A DNA stretch of 64,000 nt from Paenilisteria rustica (GCF_013820765.1 NZ_JABJVM010000010.1:1-64000); one strand, 5' to 3'; shown: positions 51,632 through 61,988, counted from the first letter of the stretch. Numbers and translations: made by a program. Notes: generated from the letters alone by a model not told the origin.

Positions 51632-54600
51632 ATGAAGAGGTTTTTTAGTCTTTTCGCTGCTCTTCTTTTGGTACTACAAATGATTTTACCGCAATTGGTT
51701 ACTGCACAAACAACGGATGATACAAAAGAGGAAGATGTCGTTCAATTATTGGACGTGAGTGCGAAAAAGGGAACAGACGGTGTTGATATTTATGGGCTTA
51801 GTGGCCATGTAGTGAATCAAACGGAAAAAGAGATGACGGGGATAATTACGGTTTCAGGAGATGTGAAACTGAAAGCGCTGGATGATACATCGGTTTTTGA
51901 TGATAATCATGCAGTATGGACTAGTTACAGTGTAGCAAATAATACTATTCATTTTTTAATTCCGGCTAAAACAGATATTGTTTTTAATTTTCAAGTAAAT
52001 GGGGAGTCTCAAGGTGGTGTTGTGACTTTTTCGGATGGGAAGCGGGTGATTTCTCCTAAGGCTGGTGAAGAACTGGAAGCGCCTACAAACCAAATAGCTG
52101 CAAATCCGATTCAAAAAAGTGATGCTCCAAAAGATGTGAAAGACATTTTGAGTTCGCTCGGTTATGGGCCCAAAGAGCAGTCGATTCTGTCGGATATGGT
52201 TCTGACGTATACCGATAAGAACGGGAATTTTGTGACGGAGCCAACTGTGAATGACACGATTCATTTTGCGTTTGATTGGAAACTTCCTGATGATGTCGCG
52301 ATTTTGGTGAATGCGGGGGATTATTATTCGTTTAAACTGCCTGATAACATTAAAATACAGAAAAATATGACACTGCCTTTGAATGAATATGCGTCGGCGA
52401 TAGTTGGCAAGGATGGTACGGTGAAGATTGTGTTTACCGATGAAGTGAAGGGAAGTTCGGAGGTACATGGGACGCTTCATTTTACGGCTGGATTTAACGA
52501 AAATCAAATTGATGGTTCGGGGAATTTGATTATTCAGGTTCCGGATGAGGAGAATTTGCCAAGTACGGAAGTGAACATCAAGCCGACGGAAGGCGCGATG
52601 ATTGATAAGAATGGGCATTTTGATAAGAAGCAGAATCCGGATAATGTGATTTGGAATGTGGAGATCAATAAAGGGCTTGATAGGCTTGAAAATGCGAAGG
52701 TTACGGAGAATTTGCCGGCTGGTTTGACCTATGAATCGGTGCAGGTTTATGAAGTGGCGATTGATTTGCATGGAAAGGTGATTGCGGGTAGCGAAAAGCT
52801 TGTGACGACTGGATATACGGTGGATCAGGCTGGGAATGTGCAGTTTACAAATCCGATTAATGGGGCGTATCGCTTGGTGTATCAGACGTCGATAAATGAT
52901 GACGTGAAGCCATTTGAAGGTGGTGCGGTTAAATTTACGAATAACGCCGTGCTAACGAGTGATGAAAATCAGGAGGGCTTATCGACATCGGCGACGGTGG
53001 ACGCAGAGTATGGAAAAATACTTACGAAGGACGCGACGAATTATGACCCGAAAAATCAAACGTTTGAATGGACGGTCAAATATAATTACGGCGCAAAACA
53101 TATTGATAAAGCGGATGCGGTTATTAAAGACACGTTCGGTTCGGACAGAATGGTGCTTGTGGACGGTTCTGCCAAGCTATACACGATGACTTTTGATGCG
53201 AGTGGGAAAGAAATTCAAGGCGCGCAGCTTGTCGCGGGCGTGGATTATGAGCTTGTCAAAACAGCGGCGGGTTTTGAGGTCCATTTCCTACATGACGTGG
53301 ATAGTGCTGTGAAAATTCAATACAAAACGGGTGTTACGGGAACTGTTGATGGCAACGTGGATATTTCTAATCGTGTAGATATTGATACAGGGCAGAGTAG
53401 CGGCTCATCAGGCACGGCATATCAGCAAAATTTGAAGAAGCAACTTAGCGCTGTGAATTATGAAACGGGGATTGCGTCCTGGGTAATCGATGTGAATGAA
53501 AACAATTACATCATGAAAAACTGGAAATTAACGGATACACTGAGTCCGGGATTGAAGCTTGACGTGGCGACGTTAAAAGTACAGGATGTGGACGGCAAAC
53601 GTGATCTAGTCGAAGGCACGGATTATGAATTGGTGTACGATGAGGCGACGAATATATTTACGATTGAATTTTTAGGCAAGTATAAAACCGAAACGGAGAA
53701 TCAGTTCCGAATTTCGTATGATACGGCGTTTGATATGAGCCAAGTTTGGTCGATTAATCCGGATATGAATTTTAAAAATACAGCGAAATCTACGTGGTTA
53801 GATCAGTACGATAATTCGCATAGCAGCAGTGATGAGGTCATTTTCAATCCGAATAAGCCTTCGAAATATAACGGTTTTAAAGAGGGGACGTATAACGCCA
53901 AAACGAAAGTGATTACATGGTCGATCGGCGTTAACTATGAAGGCACGAACTTGAGTAACGCTAAAATTGTCGATCCGATTCTTGGAAATCAGCGGTTTGT
54001 GAAGGACTCTGTGAAAATCTATAAATACTCGGTAAATCCGGATGGCTCGGTTGCAAAAGGCGAGGAAATCACCAATAAATCAGGATTTACTATCAGTGAG
54101 CCGTCGGACAGCAATAACGAGACGTTGACGGTTGATTTCCCTGATGGAAAAGTTGGGATGTATCTCGTTGAATTCGAGACGAGTGTGAAGGGTCAAATTG
54201 TTACAGAAAATTATAAAAATGATGCAGTTTTCACGAATGACACGTATCCAGATCATACGCTTAGCGCGGACGTGACCGTGAAATATGGTGGTAAGTTAGC
54301 GATGAAATCGGGGATGCAAGACGATGATGGCTTTGTAAATTGGTCGATTACTGTGAACCCGAGTCTTTCGCAAATGAGTGATGTTGTTGTGACTGATCGC
54401 CCGTCGACGAACCAGACGATTGATTTGGAATCGCTAGTCATTCACCCAACATCGGTAAGCGCGGATGGGACATTGACGGCGAATACGAGTGTGGCGCTTG
54501 TTGAAGGCGTGGATTATACGGCCGAATTGACGACGGATAACGTGACTGGCCAGCAAGAGTTGAAAGTCAGTTTTGCGAAGGAAATAAATGAGGCGTATGT

Positions 54601-57304
54601 GATTAAGTACCGCACGATGGTTCTTATGACTGGCGCCAAGGATAAAGTTTCAAATAATGTTAAAATCACGGGGAATCACGATCAGGAAGTGACTGGCGGA
54701 GATAGCAGTACGATTGATGTTGTCGTTTCTGACGGCGGCGGAACTGGCGTTGGAACGAAAGGCAGTATTTCTTTCCAAAAAGTGAATCCAAACGGTGACA
54801 TTCTTCATGACGCGCAGTTCCAACTTTGGGATAAAAGCAAGCGGATGATTATGCGTGAAGGTAAAATTAACGAAGATGGTAAAATCACATTTGGAAATTT
54901 ACCTTATGGCACATATATTTTGAAAGAAGTGAAGGCGCCGTCTGGGTACACGATTTCCGATGAGTTACTAAATGGGAAGACAATTACGATTTCTAAGTCG
55001 AGCAGTACAGCGAACGTCGTCGAAAAAATCGTAAACGCCCAAAATAAAGTAACGCTTATCAAACACGATGAGCAAGGCCAAACATTGGCAGGAGCCGTTT
55101 TTAAATTGCAGTGGCAGGTCGGTGAGGATTGGCTAGATATTCGCGCGGATGAAACATTCCAAACGGATGCGGACGGCAGATTGGTGATTGAAGGTCTTTT
55201 GCCAGCGAATTATCGACTGATTGAAACCCAGGCACCCCAAGGCTTTATCGTTAACACAGAGGCTATTCCCTTCACAGTTACGCAAAATGATGCTGGTCAA
55301 ATTCCAGATGTCACTGTGCCGACTTTTGTGAATTATCAAGGTAGTATTCAATTCATGAAAAAAGATGAGAGTGGTAAAGGGCTCGCTGGCGCTGAATTCG
55401 CATTGCAAAACGAGGCGGGGGAAACGCTTAGAACGCTCGCGACAAACAAGGATGGTATCGTAAACGCGGATGGACTCGCTCCGGGAGAGTATACAATCGT
55501 TGAAACAAAGGCTCCAGATGGTTATATTATCAACACGAATCCGCTTCGTTTTACAATTGCGGGTCAAGGTGAGGGGAAACCGGCAACGCAGATTTTAAAT
55601 AATATTATTAACTATCAAGGTAGCGCCTCGCTTGTGAAAAAAGGCGAAAATGGTGATTTACTAGCAGGAGCTATTTTTAAAGTTGTGGATCAAGATGGCG
55701 CGACTGTTCGTGAAAACTTAGAGACGAATGAGGAAGGGCGAATCAGCGCAACCGACCTAGCGCCGGGCACGTATAAATTTATCGAAGTTACTGCACCACA
55801 AGGTTATTTAGTAAACACGACGCCAGTGGAATTCACGATTGCCGATACATCGGACGGCAAACCGCAAGAAATTCAAACAACATTTACCGATTATCAAGGT
55901 AGTTTTGAATTATTAAAAGAAAATAGCAGCAAAGAACCTTTGCAAGGAGCGGTTTTTGAGCTACGAGATGCGGACGATAACGTTATTGAAACGATAACAT
56001 CAACAGATAATGGGATCGTGGCCGGAACTGGTATTGCGCCAGGAAAATACACATTAGTCGAGGTAAAAGCCCCGCCAGGATACATTTTGAATAGCTATCC
56101 AATCGAGCTAGAAATCCCCGAAACAGCAGAGGGCGAGCCGATTTCTGTAGATCTAGGCGTATTCACAAATTTCAAAGGAAAAGTGGCATTAGTGAAACAA
56201 GGCGCAAATGAAGAAGCATTGGCTGGAGCGGTTTTCACCATTTATGATATCGATGGAAAAGTAGTTGGCGAGCCAGTTGCGGCATCTGATGGCCGAATTG
56301 AGTACGGAGATTTAGCGCCAGGATACTACAAAATTGTGGAGACAAAAGCACCAGATGGCTATATTATCAACACGAATCCAACCTATTTCACAATCTTAGA
56401 CAAATATCCAGGGAATCCTAATTTGATAGACGTCGGTCGAATCGTGAATTATCAAGGTGAAGTGGAGCTAACGAAGACAAACGAGGAGCATCAAGCCCTT
56501 GCAGACGCACATTTCAATTTGTTAAGCCAAGAAACCGGCGAAGTTTTGCAGACAGATATCGTAACTGACGCAGATGGAAAAATTAAATTGACTGACCTGC
56601 GTCCGGGCGATTACCAACTTGTCGAGACAAAAGCGCCGCAAAACTACATTTTAAATACAGCACCGATCAACTTCACCGTGCATGCAGATTTATTAGGAAA
56701 ACCAGAAGCAATTCAGTTAGCAGATTTCGTCAACTATCAAGGCGCTGTCACGTTAAAAAAAATAGATAGCGGCATGAATCCATTGGCAGGAGCGGAGTTC
56801 AAGTTACTGGATGACAAAAATGAGGTTATCGCGGACAGTCTGATCTCAGGCGAAAACGGCGAAATAAGCGTCGATAAGTTGGCACCAGGAAGTTACTATT
56901 TCGTGGAAACCAAGGCACCTGTTGGCTATGAAAAAAATGAAACCCCGATTCCATTCCAAATTGAGGCGAACGCAAAAGATAAACCTGCATCCGTCCAACT
57001 ACAGTTTGAGAATCAGAAAACACCAATCAAAATACCACCAGTGGAGCCAGTACCAGATAAAGATCCAGACAAAAATCCGGATAAAGATCCAGGTCAAAAA
57101 CCGGGCAAAATTCCAGAGATAAATCCAGGCGAAACACCAGACAGAATTTCAGTCTCAAGTAGCAGTGATAAAGAGGTAACGCAACGACCAACAACAATGG
57201 AAGACAGTAAGCTACCAGCGACAGGCGATAATAATACGGAGTCAATTATATTTGTCATGATGGGCGCATTCTTATTAGCTGGCTGGCTAAGATTAAAAAG
57301 GTGA
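51632..57304 (+). CDS. 1890-residue LPATG-anchored adhesin with eight SpaA repeats
   Basis: Start ATG 51632 (GGGAGGAG 8 bases upstream; the TTG at 51629 is too close). A Sec signal peptide covers residues ~1-26. Residues ~150-1035 hold several adhesin/collagen-binding-like domains, each with an interior such as WNVEINKG, WTVKYNYG, WVIDVNEN, WSIGVNYE or WSITVNPS. Eight ~94-residue SpaA-type repeats follow (~1042-1793; pattern LAGAVF-K, LAPG-Y, ETKAPxGYIINT), then a Pro/Asp/Lys-rich spacer, LPATG at ~1861, a membrane helix and the RLKR tail. Sortase A should link it to the wall. The repeats form a long stalk, often rigidified by isopeptide bonds. The ligand is unknown. Confidence 0.93.
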   Translation: MKRFFSLFAALLLVLQMILPQLVTAQTTDDTKEEDVVQLLDVSAKKGTDGVDIYGLSGHVVNQTEKEMTGIITVSGDVKLKALDDTSVFDDNHAVWTSYSVANNTIHFLIPAKTDIVFNFQVNGESQGGVVTFSDGKRVISPKAGEELEAPTNQIAANPIQKSDAPKDVKDILSSLGYGPKEQSILSDMVLTYTDKNGNFVTEPTVNDTIHFAFDWKLPDDVAILVNAGDYYSFKLPDNIKIQKNMTLPLNEYASAIVGKDGTVKIVFTDEVKGSSEVHGTLHFTAGFNENQIDGSGNLIIQVPDEENLPSTEVNIKPTEGAMIDKNGHFDKKQNPDNVIWNVEINKGLDRLENAKVTENLPAGLTYESVQVYEVAIDLHGKVIAGSEKLVTTGYTVDQAGNVQFTNPINGAYRLVYQTSINDDVKPFEGGAVKFTNNAVLTSDENQEGLSTSATVDAEYGKILTKDATNYDPKNQTFEWTVKYNYGAKHIDKADAVIKDTFGSDRMVLVDGSAKLYTMTFDASGKEIQGAQLVAGVDYELVKTAAGFEVHFLHDVDSAVKIQYKTGVTGTVDGNVDISNRVDIDTGQSSGSSGTAYQQNLKKQLSAVNYETGIASWVIDVNENNYIMKNWKLTDTLSPGLKLDVATLKVQDVDGKRDLVEGTDYELVYDEATNIFTIEFLGKYKTETENQFRISYDTAFDMSQVWSINPDMNFKNTAKSTWLDQYDNSHSSSDEVIFNPNKPSKYNGFKEGTYNAKTKVITWSIGVNYEGTNLSNAKIVDPILGNQRFVKDSVKIYKYSVNPDGSVAKGEEITNKSGFTISEPSDSNNETLTVDFPDGKVGMYLVEFETSVKGQIVTENYKNDAVFTNDTYPDHTLSADVTVKYGGKLAMKSGMQDDDGFVNWSITVNPSLSQMSDVVVTDRPSTNQTIDLESLVIHPTSVSADGTLTANTSVALVEGVDYTAELTTDNVTGQQELKVSFAKEINEAYVIKYRTMVLMTGAKDKVSNNVKITGNHDQEVTGGDSSTIDVVVSDGGGTGVGTKGSISFQKVNPNGDILHDAQFQLWDKSKRMIMREGKINEDGKITFGNLPYGTYILKEVKAPSGYTISDELLNGKTITISKSSSTANVVEKIVNAQNKVTLIKHDEQGQTLAGAVFKLQWQVGEDWLDIRADETFQTDADGRLVIEGLLPANYRLIETQAPQGFIVNTEAIPFTVTQNDAGQIPDVTVPTFVNYQGSIQFMKKDESGKGLAGAEFALQNEAGETLRTLATNKDGIVNADGLAPGEYTIVETKAPDGYIINTNPLRFTIAGQGEGKPATQILNNIINYQGSASLVKKGENGDLLAGAIFKVVDQDGATVRENLETNEEGRISATDLAPGTYKFIEVTAPQGYLVNTTPVEFTIADTSDGKPQEIQTTFTDYQGSFELLKENSSKEPLQGAVFELRDADDNVIETITSTDNGIVAGTGIAPGKYTLVEVKAPPGYILNSYPIELEIPETAEGEPISVDLGVFTNFKGKVALVKQGANEEALAGAVFTIYDIDGKVVGEPVAASDGRIEYGDLAPGYYKIVETKAPDGYIINTNPTYFTILDKYPGNPNLIDVGRIVNYQGEVELTKTNEEHQALADAHFNLLSQETGEVLQTDIVTDADGKIKLTDLRPGDYQLVETKAPQNYILNTAPINFTVHADLLGKPEAIQLADFVNYQGAVTLKKIDSGMNPLAGAEFKLLDDKNEVIADSLISGENGEISVDKLAPGSYYFVETKAPVGYEKNETPIPFQIEANAKDKPASVQLQFENQKTPIKIPPVEPVPDKDPDKNPDKDPGQKPGKIPEINPGETPDRISVSSSSDKEVTQRPTTMEDSKLPATGDNNTESIIFVMMGAFLLAGWLRLKR

Positions 57305-57704
57305 ATTTTTTGGTGTTCTCGAATGAAATGAGTTACAGAGTCAATATAGATGAGAGCAAAACGAGCATGTAATCCCTATCGACTGTTCAAAAGAGCCCCA
57401 ACGCGTCTACGAATTTATGATGAAACGCGCCTTCGGATACAGTAGTGGGGAGTAAAATGTGAATATCTTATGCCGAGTAATAAAAAAAGCACTGCAATCC
57501 ATTGTGTCACAATAGGTGTGCAGTGCTTTTTTTATTTTAAATTTAGCGATAGTAGGATTTTGATAGGCCGCCTGATTTTAAATGGCAGTCTAGTAGCAGG
57601 AAAATTTGGTACATGACTAGAAGGTTCCTGTGCTATTACCTATAGCTACAAGTCACGTCACCAGTTGTTATTTTTTGCGGGAACTTTTCTATGTCGTCTT
57701 TCCC
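57305..57704. other. intergenic region with a possible gene remnant
   Basis: About 400 bases. At ~57381-57455 a short frame, EPQRVYEFMMKRAFGYSSGE then stop, looks like the tail of a lost protein, without start or ribosome-binding site. A strong terminator follows at 57483-57533. The rest, down to the LRR gene end at 57705, shows nothing recognisable. Confidence 0.35.
57483..57533. terminator. bidirectional terminator
   Basis: Stem AAAAAAAGCACTGCA with TGCAGTGCTTTTTTT and an inner ATTGTG/CACAAT hairpin. T-runs lie on both strands. It separates the converging adhesin and LRR genes. Confidence 0.88.
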
Positions 57705-60700
57705 TTATTGCACGATCGTTTCCACAAAGGCAGCATGATAGATTTGTTCTCCGCTATCCACGGTAATCTTATCTCCTTTATTCAAGCGAACTAATTGGCC
57801 ATTGGCATCCAAGTTAAACCGGCTGTAGATTTTGAAACGGCCATCGGGGTCGATTTGTCCGGCACCGGCGCTTCGTGGTGTGATTACGCGTTGGGGAATA
57901 CCGTTGACAATCAGTCGTAAAGTTTGGGAGCCTGGTAAGGTTTGTCCTGTGATGTAGTCCGCACGTGCTTGCACCGGATCGACTGTCGTTGGACGGCTAT
58001 ACTCTTTGACCACTTGTCTCGTAATGAAATGCTCCGGCGTATCTGCCCCATAGTCTACTTGGATTGTATCTCCAGATCTAATAGAGAACATTGCTGCACC
58101 GTTGCTCATCAAGACTTTACGTACAGGTACGGAGTAGTAGCCGTCCGCATCGGTATCTACTTCACGTTGCATGACGCCATTTATTAAGACGCGCGCATGC
58201 GATCGACCATCGATTATGCGCCCGCTAATAGCTTGTATCCCCACGGTCACTTTGTTTAATTGCGGTGCGACACCATCGACAATTAGCGCAAGGACAGGTG
58301 TACCTTTGGTGCCGGTTGGATCACTAACTGTTACGACATACGGCGTATCTACAGCATGCATGCCTATTTGTATCGCAAAAGTACCCGTCTCATCGGCTAC
58401 TGCTTCATAGGTTTTCCCCGCGATGTCGACTTGAATAGTATAGCCGGGACTTGTTTTCCCGTGTAGTGTATCTTGTAAGACCGATACAGGCGACAAAGTT
58501 GGAGGTTTAGGAATGTCCAACACGCGAACCTTGGTCTGCACTTTATACCCAGGAACCACTTCACTCGTCAGCGTCGTGACCCCACCTTTCGTTGCTTCAA
58601 CAGGGATTGTAGTCAAGGTTGGTTTCGTAATGGTTAGAATCGCTGGACTACTTGTCACCGTATTGCTGTAATTACTGAAAGGAACGTCTGGCCCCAAGTA
58701 ACCCGGCGAAACGGGAACTAATGGCAGGCCATTGTAGGTCCATGTCATCGGTAAGACTATACTTTCTCCAATCGCTAGCTCCGTTGTTTCTGTTGGTAAT
58801 TGGGCAGCGTATTGATTGGGTTTCCCAGAAATATAATTACCATCCAAAATCACTTCTTGTAACGAGGGTAACGCTTGAAGCGAATCGACGTTTGTAAGCC
58901 AATTATTCGTAAGATCCAAGTACGTCAAATGCTTTAATGGCGCTAAGAAACTGGTATCTTGTATCCTCTGCTCTTGGAGGCGGAGGGATTCTAAGTGGGA
59001 TAAGGTTGAAATAGGACTAAGATCCAATTTTTTAATTGTATAGTACAGCGATAGTGACTTTAATAAGGATAAATTCTGTAACGCCGAGATATCAGTTAGT
59101 GCACGATTATCGTAGTCCTTGCCCCCTAACTCTAGCTTTTCTAGTGCCGTATTCTTGGATAGGAAATTCAAGTCTATCAATCGGGGAGCGCTTAAAGTTA
59201 GTTCCCTTAATTTAGGGAGGGACGAGAAAGATGGATAAGAATCGTAATTTAATATTTTTAACGACAAAATCTCTAGATGATGTAATTGAAGGATACGTTC
59301 TATGTCTGCGGACTTAGCGACGGAACCTGAAAATTCTCGTAAATTAACCGCATATTCTAGACCAGTAAAATCCTCAATGTAAGGGCTAGAGGCCTTTAAC
59401 GTGGTGAGGGAAGCCATCATCGATCTGGTTATAGGCGTCTTGCGCTCCAAATGCAAAGTATCCGTGATAAGATTGCGTAGGTTAGTGTTCGGTATTGTTA
59501 CAATAATATCGACAATAGCCGCATGTACAGGTTTACCTTCGGTGCCGGTTGGATCACTAATTGTTACGACATACGGCGTATCTACAGCATGCATGCCTAT
59601 TTGTATCGCAAAAGCACCCGTCTCATCGGCTACTGCTTTATAGGTTTTCCCCGCGATGTCGACTCGAATAGTATAGCCGGGACTTGTTTTCCCATTTAGT
59701 GTATCTTGTAAGTCCGATACAGGCGACAAAGTTGGAGGTTTAGGAATATCCAACACGCGAACCTTGGTCTGCACTTTATACCCAGGAACCACTTCACTCG
59801 TCAACGTCGTGACTCCCTCTTTTGTTGCTTCAACAGGGATTGTAGTCAAGGTTGGTTTCGTAATGGTTAGAATCGCTGGACTACTTGTCACCGTATTGCT
59901 GTAACTTCGGAAAGGAACGGATAACGGAAAGTGACCCTGGTAATCGGGACCTACTGGCACGCCATTGTAGGTCCATGTCATCGGTAAGACTATACTTTCT
60001 CCAATCGCTAGCTCCGTTGTTTCTGTTGGTAATTGGGCAGCGTATTGATTGGGTTTCCCAAAAATATAATTACCATCCAAAATCACTTCTTGTAACGAGG
60101 GTAACGCTTGAAGCGAATCGACGTTTGTAAGCCAATTATTCGTAAGATCCAAGTACGTCAAATGCTTTAATGGCGCTAAGAAACTGGCATCTTGTATCCT
60201 CTGCTCTTGGAGGCGGAGGGATTCTAAGTGGGACAAGGTTGAAATAGGACTAAGATCCAACGGTTCCCTTGTAAAGTACAGCGCTAGATACTTTAATAAG
60301 GGCAGATTCTGTAACGCTGAGATATCGGTTAATGAATAGTTATCGCTAACCTGGCTCCCTAACTCTAGCTTTTCTAGTGCCGTATTCTTGGATAAAAAGT
60401 TCAAGTCTCTCATTCCGGCATCCCCCACAGTAAGTTCCCGTAATTTGGGGAGGGACGAGAAGGATGGATAACGCTCTTCTGAATATATTTGCGTGCCTAA
60501 CGACAAAATCTCTAGATGATGTAATTGAAGGATACGTTCTAGGTTTTCGGATCTAAAGTCATTGCCCGATATAAATTCTCGTAAATTAACCGCATATTCT
60601 AGACCAGTAGTATCCTCAATGTAAAAGCGAGAGGTATCTAACGTGGTGAGGGATGCCATCATTGATTGGGTCACAGACGTCCCACGCTCCAAATGTAAAG

Positions 60701-61247
60701 TATCCGTGATGCTATTGTGTAGCTCTGAATCTTTTATCGTTACAATAGGATCTGTTTCCAATGACTTTTCTGTTTTTGGTTCGGTAGCTGGTGTTGCTGA
60801 TTTATCTGTTTGGCGTGGTGCTTCTACGCTTGTTTCTACCTCTACGTTCGCTGCTTCCTCTGTTAGTGGTGCCATGTCTTTCGGTGTTGCTGATTTATCT
60901 GTTTGGCGTGGTGTTTCTACGCTTGTTTCTACCTCTACGTTCGCTGCTTCCTCTGTTAGTGGTGCCACGTCTTGCGGTGTTGTTGATTTATCTGTTTGGT
61001 GTGGTGTTTCTACGCTTGTTTCTACCTCTACGTTCGCTGCTTCCTCTGTTAGTGGTGCCATGTCTTTCGGTGTTGTTGATTTATCTGTTTGGCGTGGTGT
61101 TTCTACGCTTGTTTCTACCCCTACGTTCGCTACTTCCTCTGTTAGTGGTGCCACGTCTTTCGGTGCTGCTGTTTCTTCCGATGCCCACGTCATACTCGGG
61201 ATAATTAACGCCATGATGAGGACCGTTATGCCTAGTTTCTTTTTCAT
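57705..61247 (-). CDS. secreted internalin-like LRR protein with tandemly duplicated LRR/Ig block
   Basis: 1180 residues. A signal peptide (~1-23, ending TWAS) is followed by four ~31-residue repeats (APLTEEAANVEVETSVET, then PRQTDKS) at ~29-155. LRR block 1 comes next (~175-410; 22-residue internalin-type repeats such as LKHLTYLDLTNNWLTNVDSL), with an Ig-like inter-repeat domain, then LRR/Ig block 2, a second copy 411 codons long. The C-terminal ~150 residues are Ig-like modules akin to those in the giant Ig proteins (GRSHARVLINGVMQREV). No LPXTG, GW or WxL motif is visible, so it is secreted or loosely bound. LRR proteins of this kind bind host or surface ligands. Ribosome-binding site AAGGAGAG. 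Confidence 0.88.
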   Translation of the reverse strand: MKKKLGITVLIMALIIPSMTWASEETAAPKDVAPLTEEVANVGVETSVETPRQTDKSTTPKDMAPLTEEAANVEVETSVETPHQTDKSTTPQDVAPLTEEAANVEVETSVETPRQTDKSATPKDMAPLTEEAANVEVETSVEAPRQTDKSATPATEPKTEKSLETDPIVTIKDSELHNSITDTLHLERGTSVTQSMMASLTTLDTSRFYIEDTTGLEYAVNLREFISGNDFRSENLERILQLHHLEILSLGTQIYSEERYPSFSSLPKLRELTVGDAGMRDLNFLSKNTALEKLELGSQVSDNYSLTDISALQNLPLLKYLALYFTREPLDLSPISTLSHLESLRLQEQRIQDASFLAPLKHLTYLDLTNNWLTNVDSLQALPSLQEVILDGNYIFGKPNQYAAQLPTETTELAIGESIVLPMTWTYNGVPVGPDYQGHFPLSVPFRSYSNTVTSSPAILTITKPTLTTIPVEATKEGVTTLTSEVVPGYKVQTKVRVLDIPKPPTLSPVSDLQDTLNGKTSPGYTIRVDIAGKTYKAVADETGAFAIQIGMHAVDTPYVVTISDPTGTEGKPVHAAIVDIIVTIPNTNLRNLITDTLHLERKTPITRSMMASLTTLKASSPYIEDFTGLEYAVNLREFSGSVAKSADIERILQLHHLEILSLKILNYDSYPSFSSLPKLRELTLSAPRLIDLNFLSKNTALEKLELGGKDYDNRALTDISALQNLSLLKSLSLYYTIKKLDLSPISTLSHLESLRLQEQRIQDTSFLAPLKHLTYLDLTNNWLTNVDSLQALPSLQEVILDGNYISGKPNQYAAQLPTETTELAIGESIVLPMTWTYNGLPLVPVSPGYLGPDVPFSNYSNTVTSSPAILTITKPTLTTIPVEATKGGVTTLTSEVVPGYKVQTKVRVLDIPKPPTLSPVSVLQDTLHGKTSPGYTIQVDIAGKTYEAVADETGTFAIQIGMHAVDTPYVVTVSDPTGTKGTPVLALIVDGVAPQLNKVTVGIQAISGRIIDGRSHARVLINGVMQREVDTDADGYYSVPVRKVLMSNGAAMFSIRSGDTIQVDYGADTPEHFITRQVVKEYSRPTTVDPVQARADYITGQTLPGSQTLRLIVNGIPQRVITPRSAGAGQIDPDGRFKIYSRFNLDANGQLVRLNKGDKITVDSGEQIYHAAFVETIVQ
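58258..60735 (-). repeat. tandem duplication of a 1233-bp LRR/Ig coding block
   Basis: Identical landmarks in the two halves are offset by exactly 1233 bases (for example GCCGGTTGGA at 58311 and 59544; TGGGCAGCG at 58801 and 60034). 1233 is 411 codons, so the frame is preserved. The Ig part and the end of the LRR are nearly identical; the first LRRs have diverged. Confidence 0.85.
60791..61170 (-). repeat. four 93-bp tandem repeats coding for the N-terminal spacer
   Basis: The unit, read on the plus strand from GATTTATCTGTTTGGCGTGG, recurs every 93 bases (31 codons) with few changes. Repeat number could vary between strains. The open plus-strand frames across it are by-products of the repeat composition. 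Confidence 0.85.
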
Positions 61248-61988
61248 CTTTTTCTCTCCTTATTACCCTTTTTACCCTTTGAACCAATTTCATAATTCAA
61301 AAGCGTTGCCGCACAATGACTTTCAGAACGTCAAAAAATGCTACCTCCCCATGCCACTCATTTAAATACCAAAAAATAACTACTATCAGGTTTTCAAATC
61401 TCCTTGCCTGCGCTATTCTGAAATAAAATGGATTATTATTCCTACGAAAACAAAAGCGGAGTTATGAAATTGATTCCTTTATTTGTCTTCTGTCGTGAAT
61501 TTTTGCCGGTGAAGTCTTGTTCTAGAATAGTCAAAAACAGAAGATTCCTTATGTTGCTATTTAGCTAGAGGCCATGTTTCAAACGCTTAGCTTTTCTATC
61601 TCTATAATGCCCACCTCTCTTTTAGTATGTGTTGCGTGTGATTGCTCTTTTTTATCTGTTATTCTCGTGTCGTTGATGATACTTCTGTCCTTTTTGTAAA
61701 GTACACTAAATGAGTAGTATAGCATTTTGTCAGCGTATTTTTAGAGACAGGTCCCCGTTTTTAGTGTGATTGTGTGAAGAATATGTGAAGAGTAGACTCA
61801 GAGTATCGACAGAATGAGTTCTTGGTTTGTTTGAAGCAAGATTCACGACTTGGCGCAAAAAGGAGATATGTGATAGCTTGATTGTCTTTGTATATTGTAG
61901 GATAGATGTACTAATCAATTATAAAATCAATTAATAATATGATTCTAAAGTATATCGTGATATAATCTAAATGAGGAGGGTGATTCAA
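61248..61988. other. 740-bp intergenic region before the LRR gene
   Basis: No gene seen. On the minus strand an extended -10 (TG-C-TATACT, plus coordinates 61716-61724) could start an LRR-gene transcript with a leader of about 460 bases. Around 61770-61797 a TGTGA motif occurs three times (GTGTGATTGTGTGAAG, then TATGTGAAG). The right end contains the promoter of the toxin-antitoxin pair. Confidence 0.4.
61961..61966 (+). promoter_or_regulatory. -10 box of the toxin-antitoxin operon
   Basis: TATAAT; transcription would begin near 61973, only a few bases before GAGGAGGGTGA, the ribosome-binding site of the antitoxin gene. This excludes ATG 61971 as the start. Confidence 0.6.

Noticed and set aside
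60791-61170. Tandem repeats considered as a CRISPR array
   Set aside because: Repeats are contiguous without unique spacers and encode in-frame protein repeats; no cas genes are present.
60643-61365. 240- and 137-codon plus-strand ORFs over the N-terminal repeats of the LRR gene
   Set aside because: Mirror frames of the 93-bp coding repeats; no start signals; the minus-strand reading has signal peptide, LRR and Ig features.
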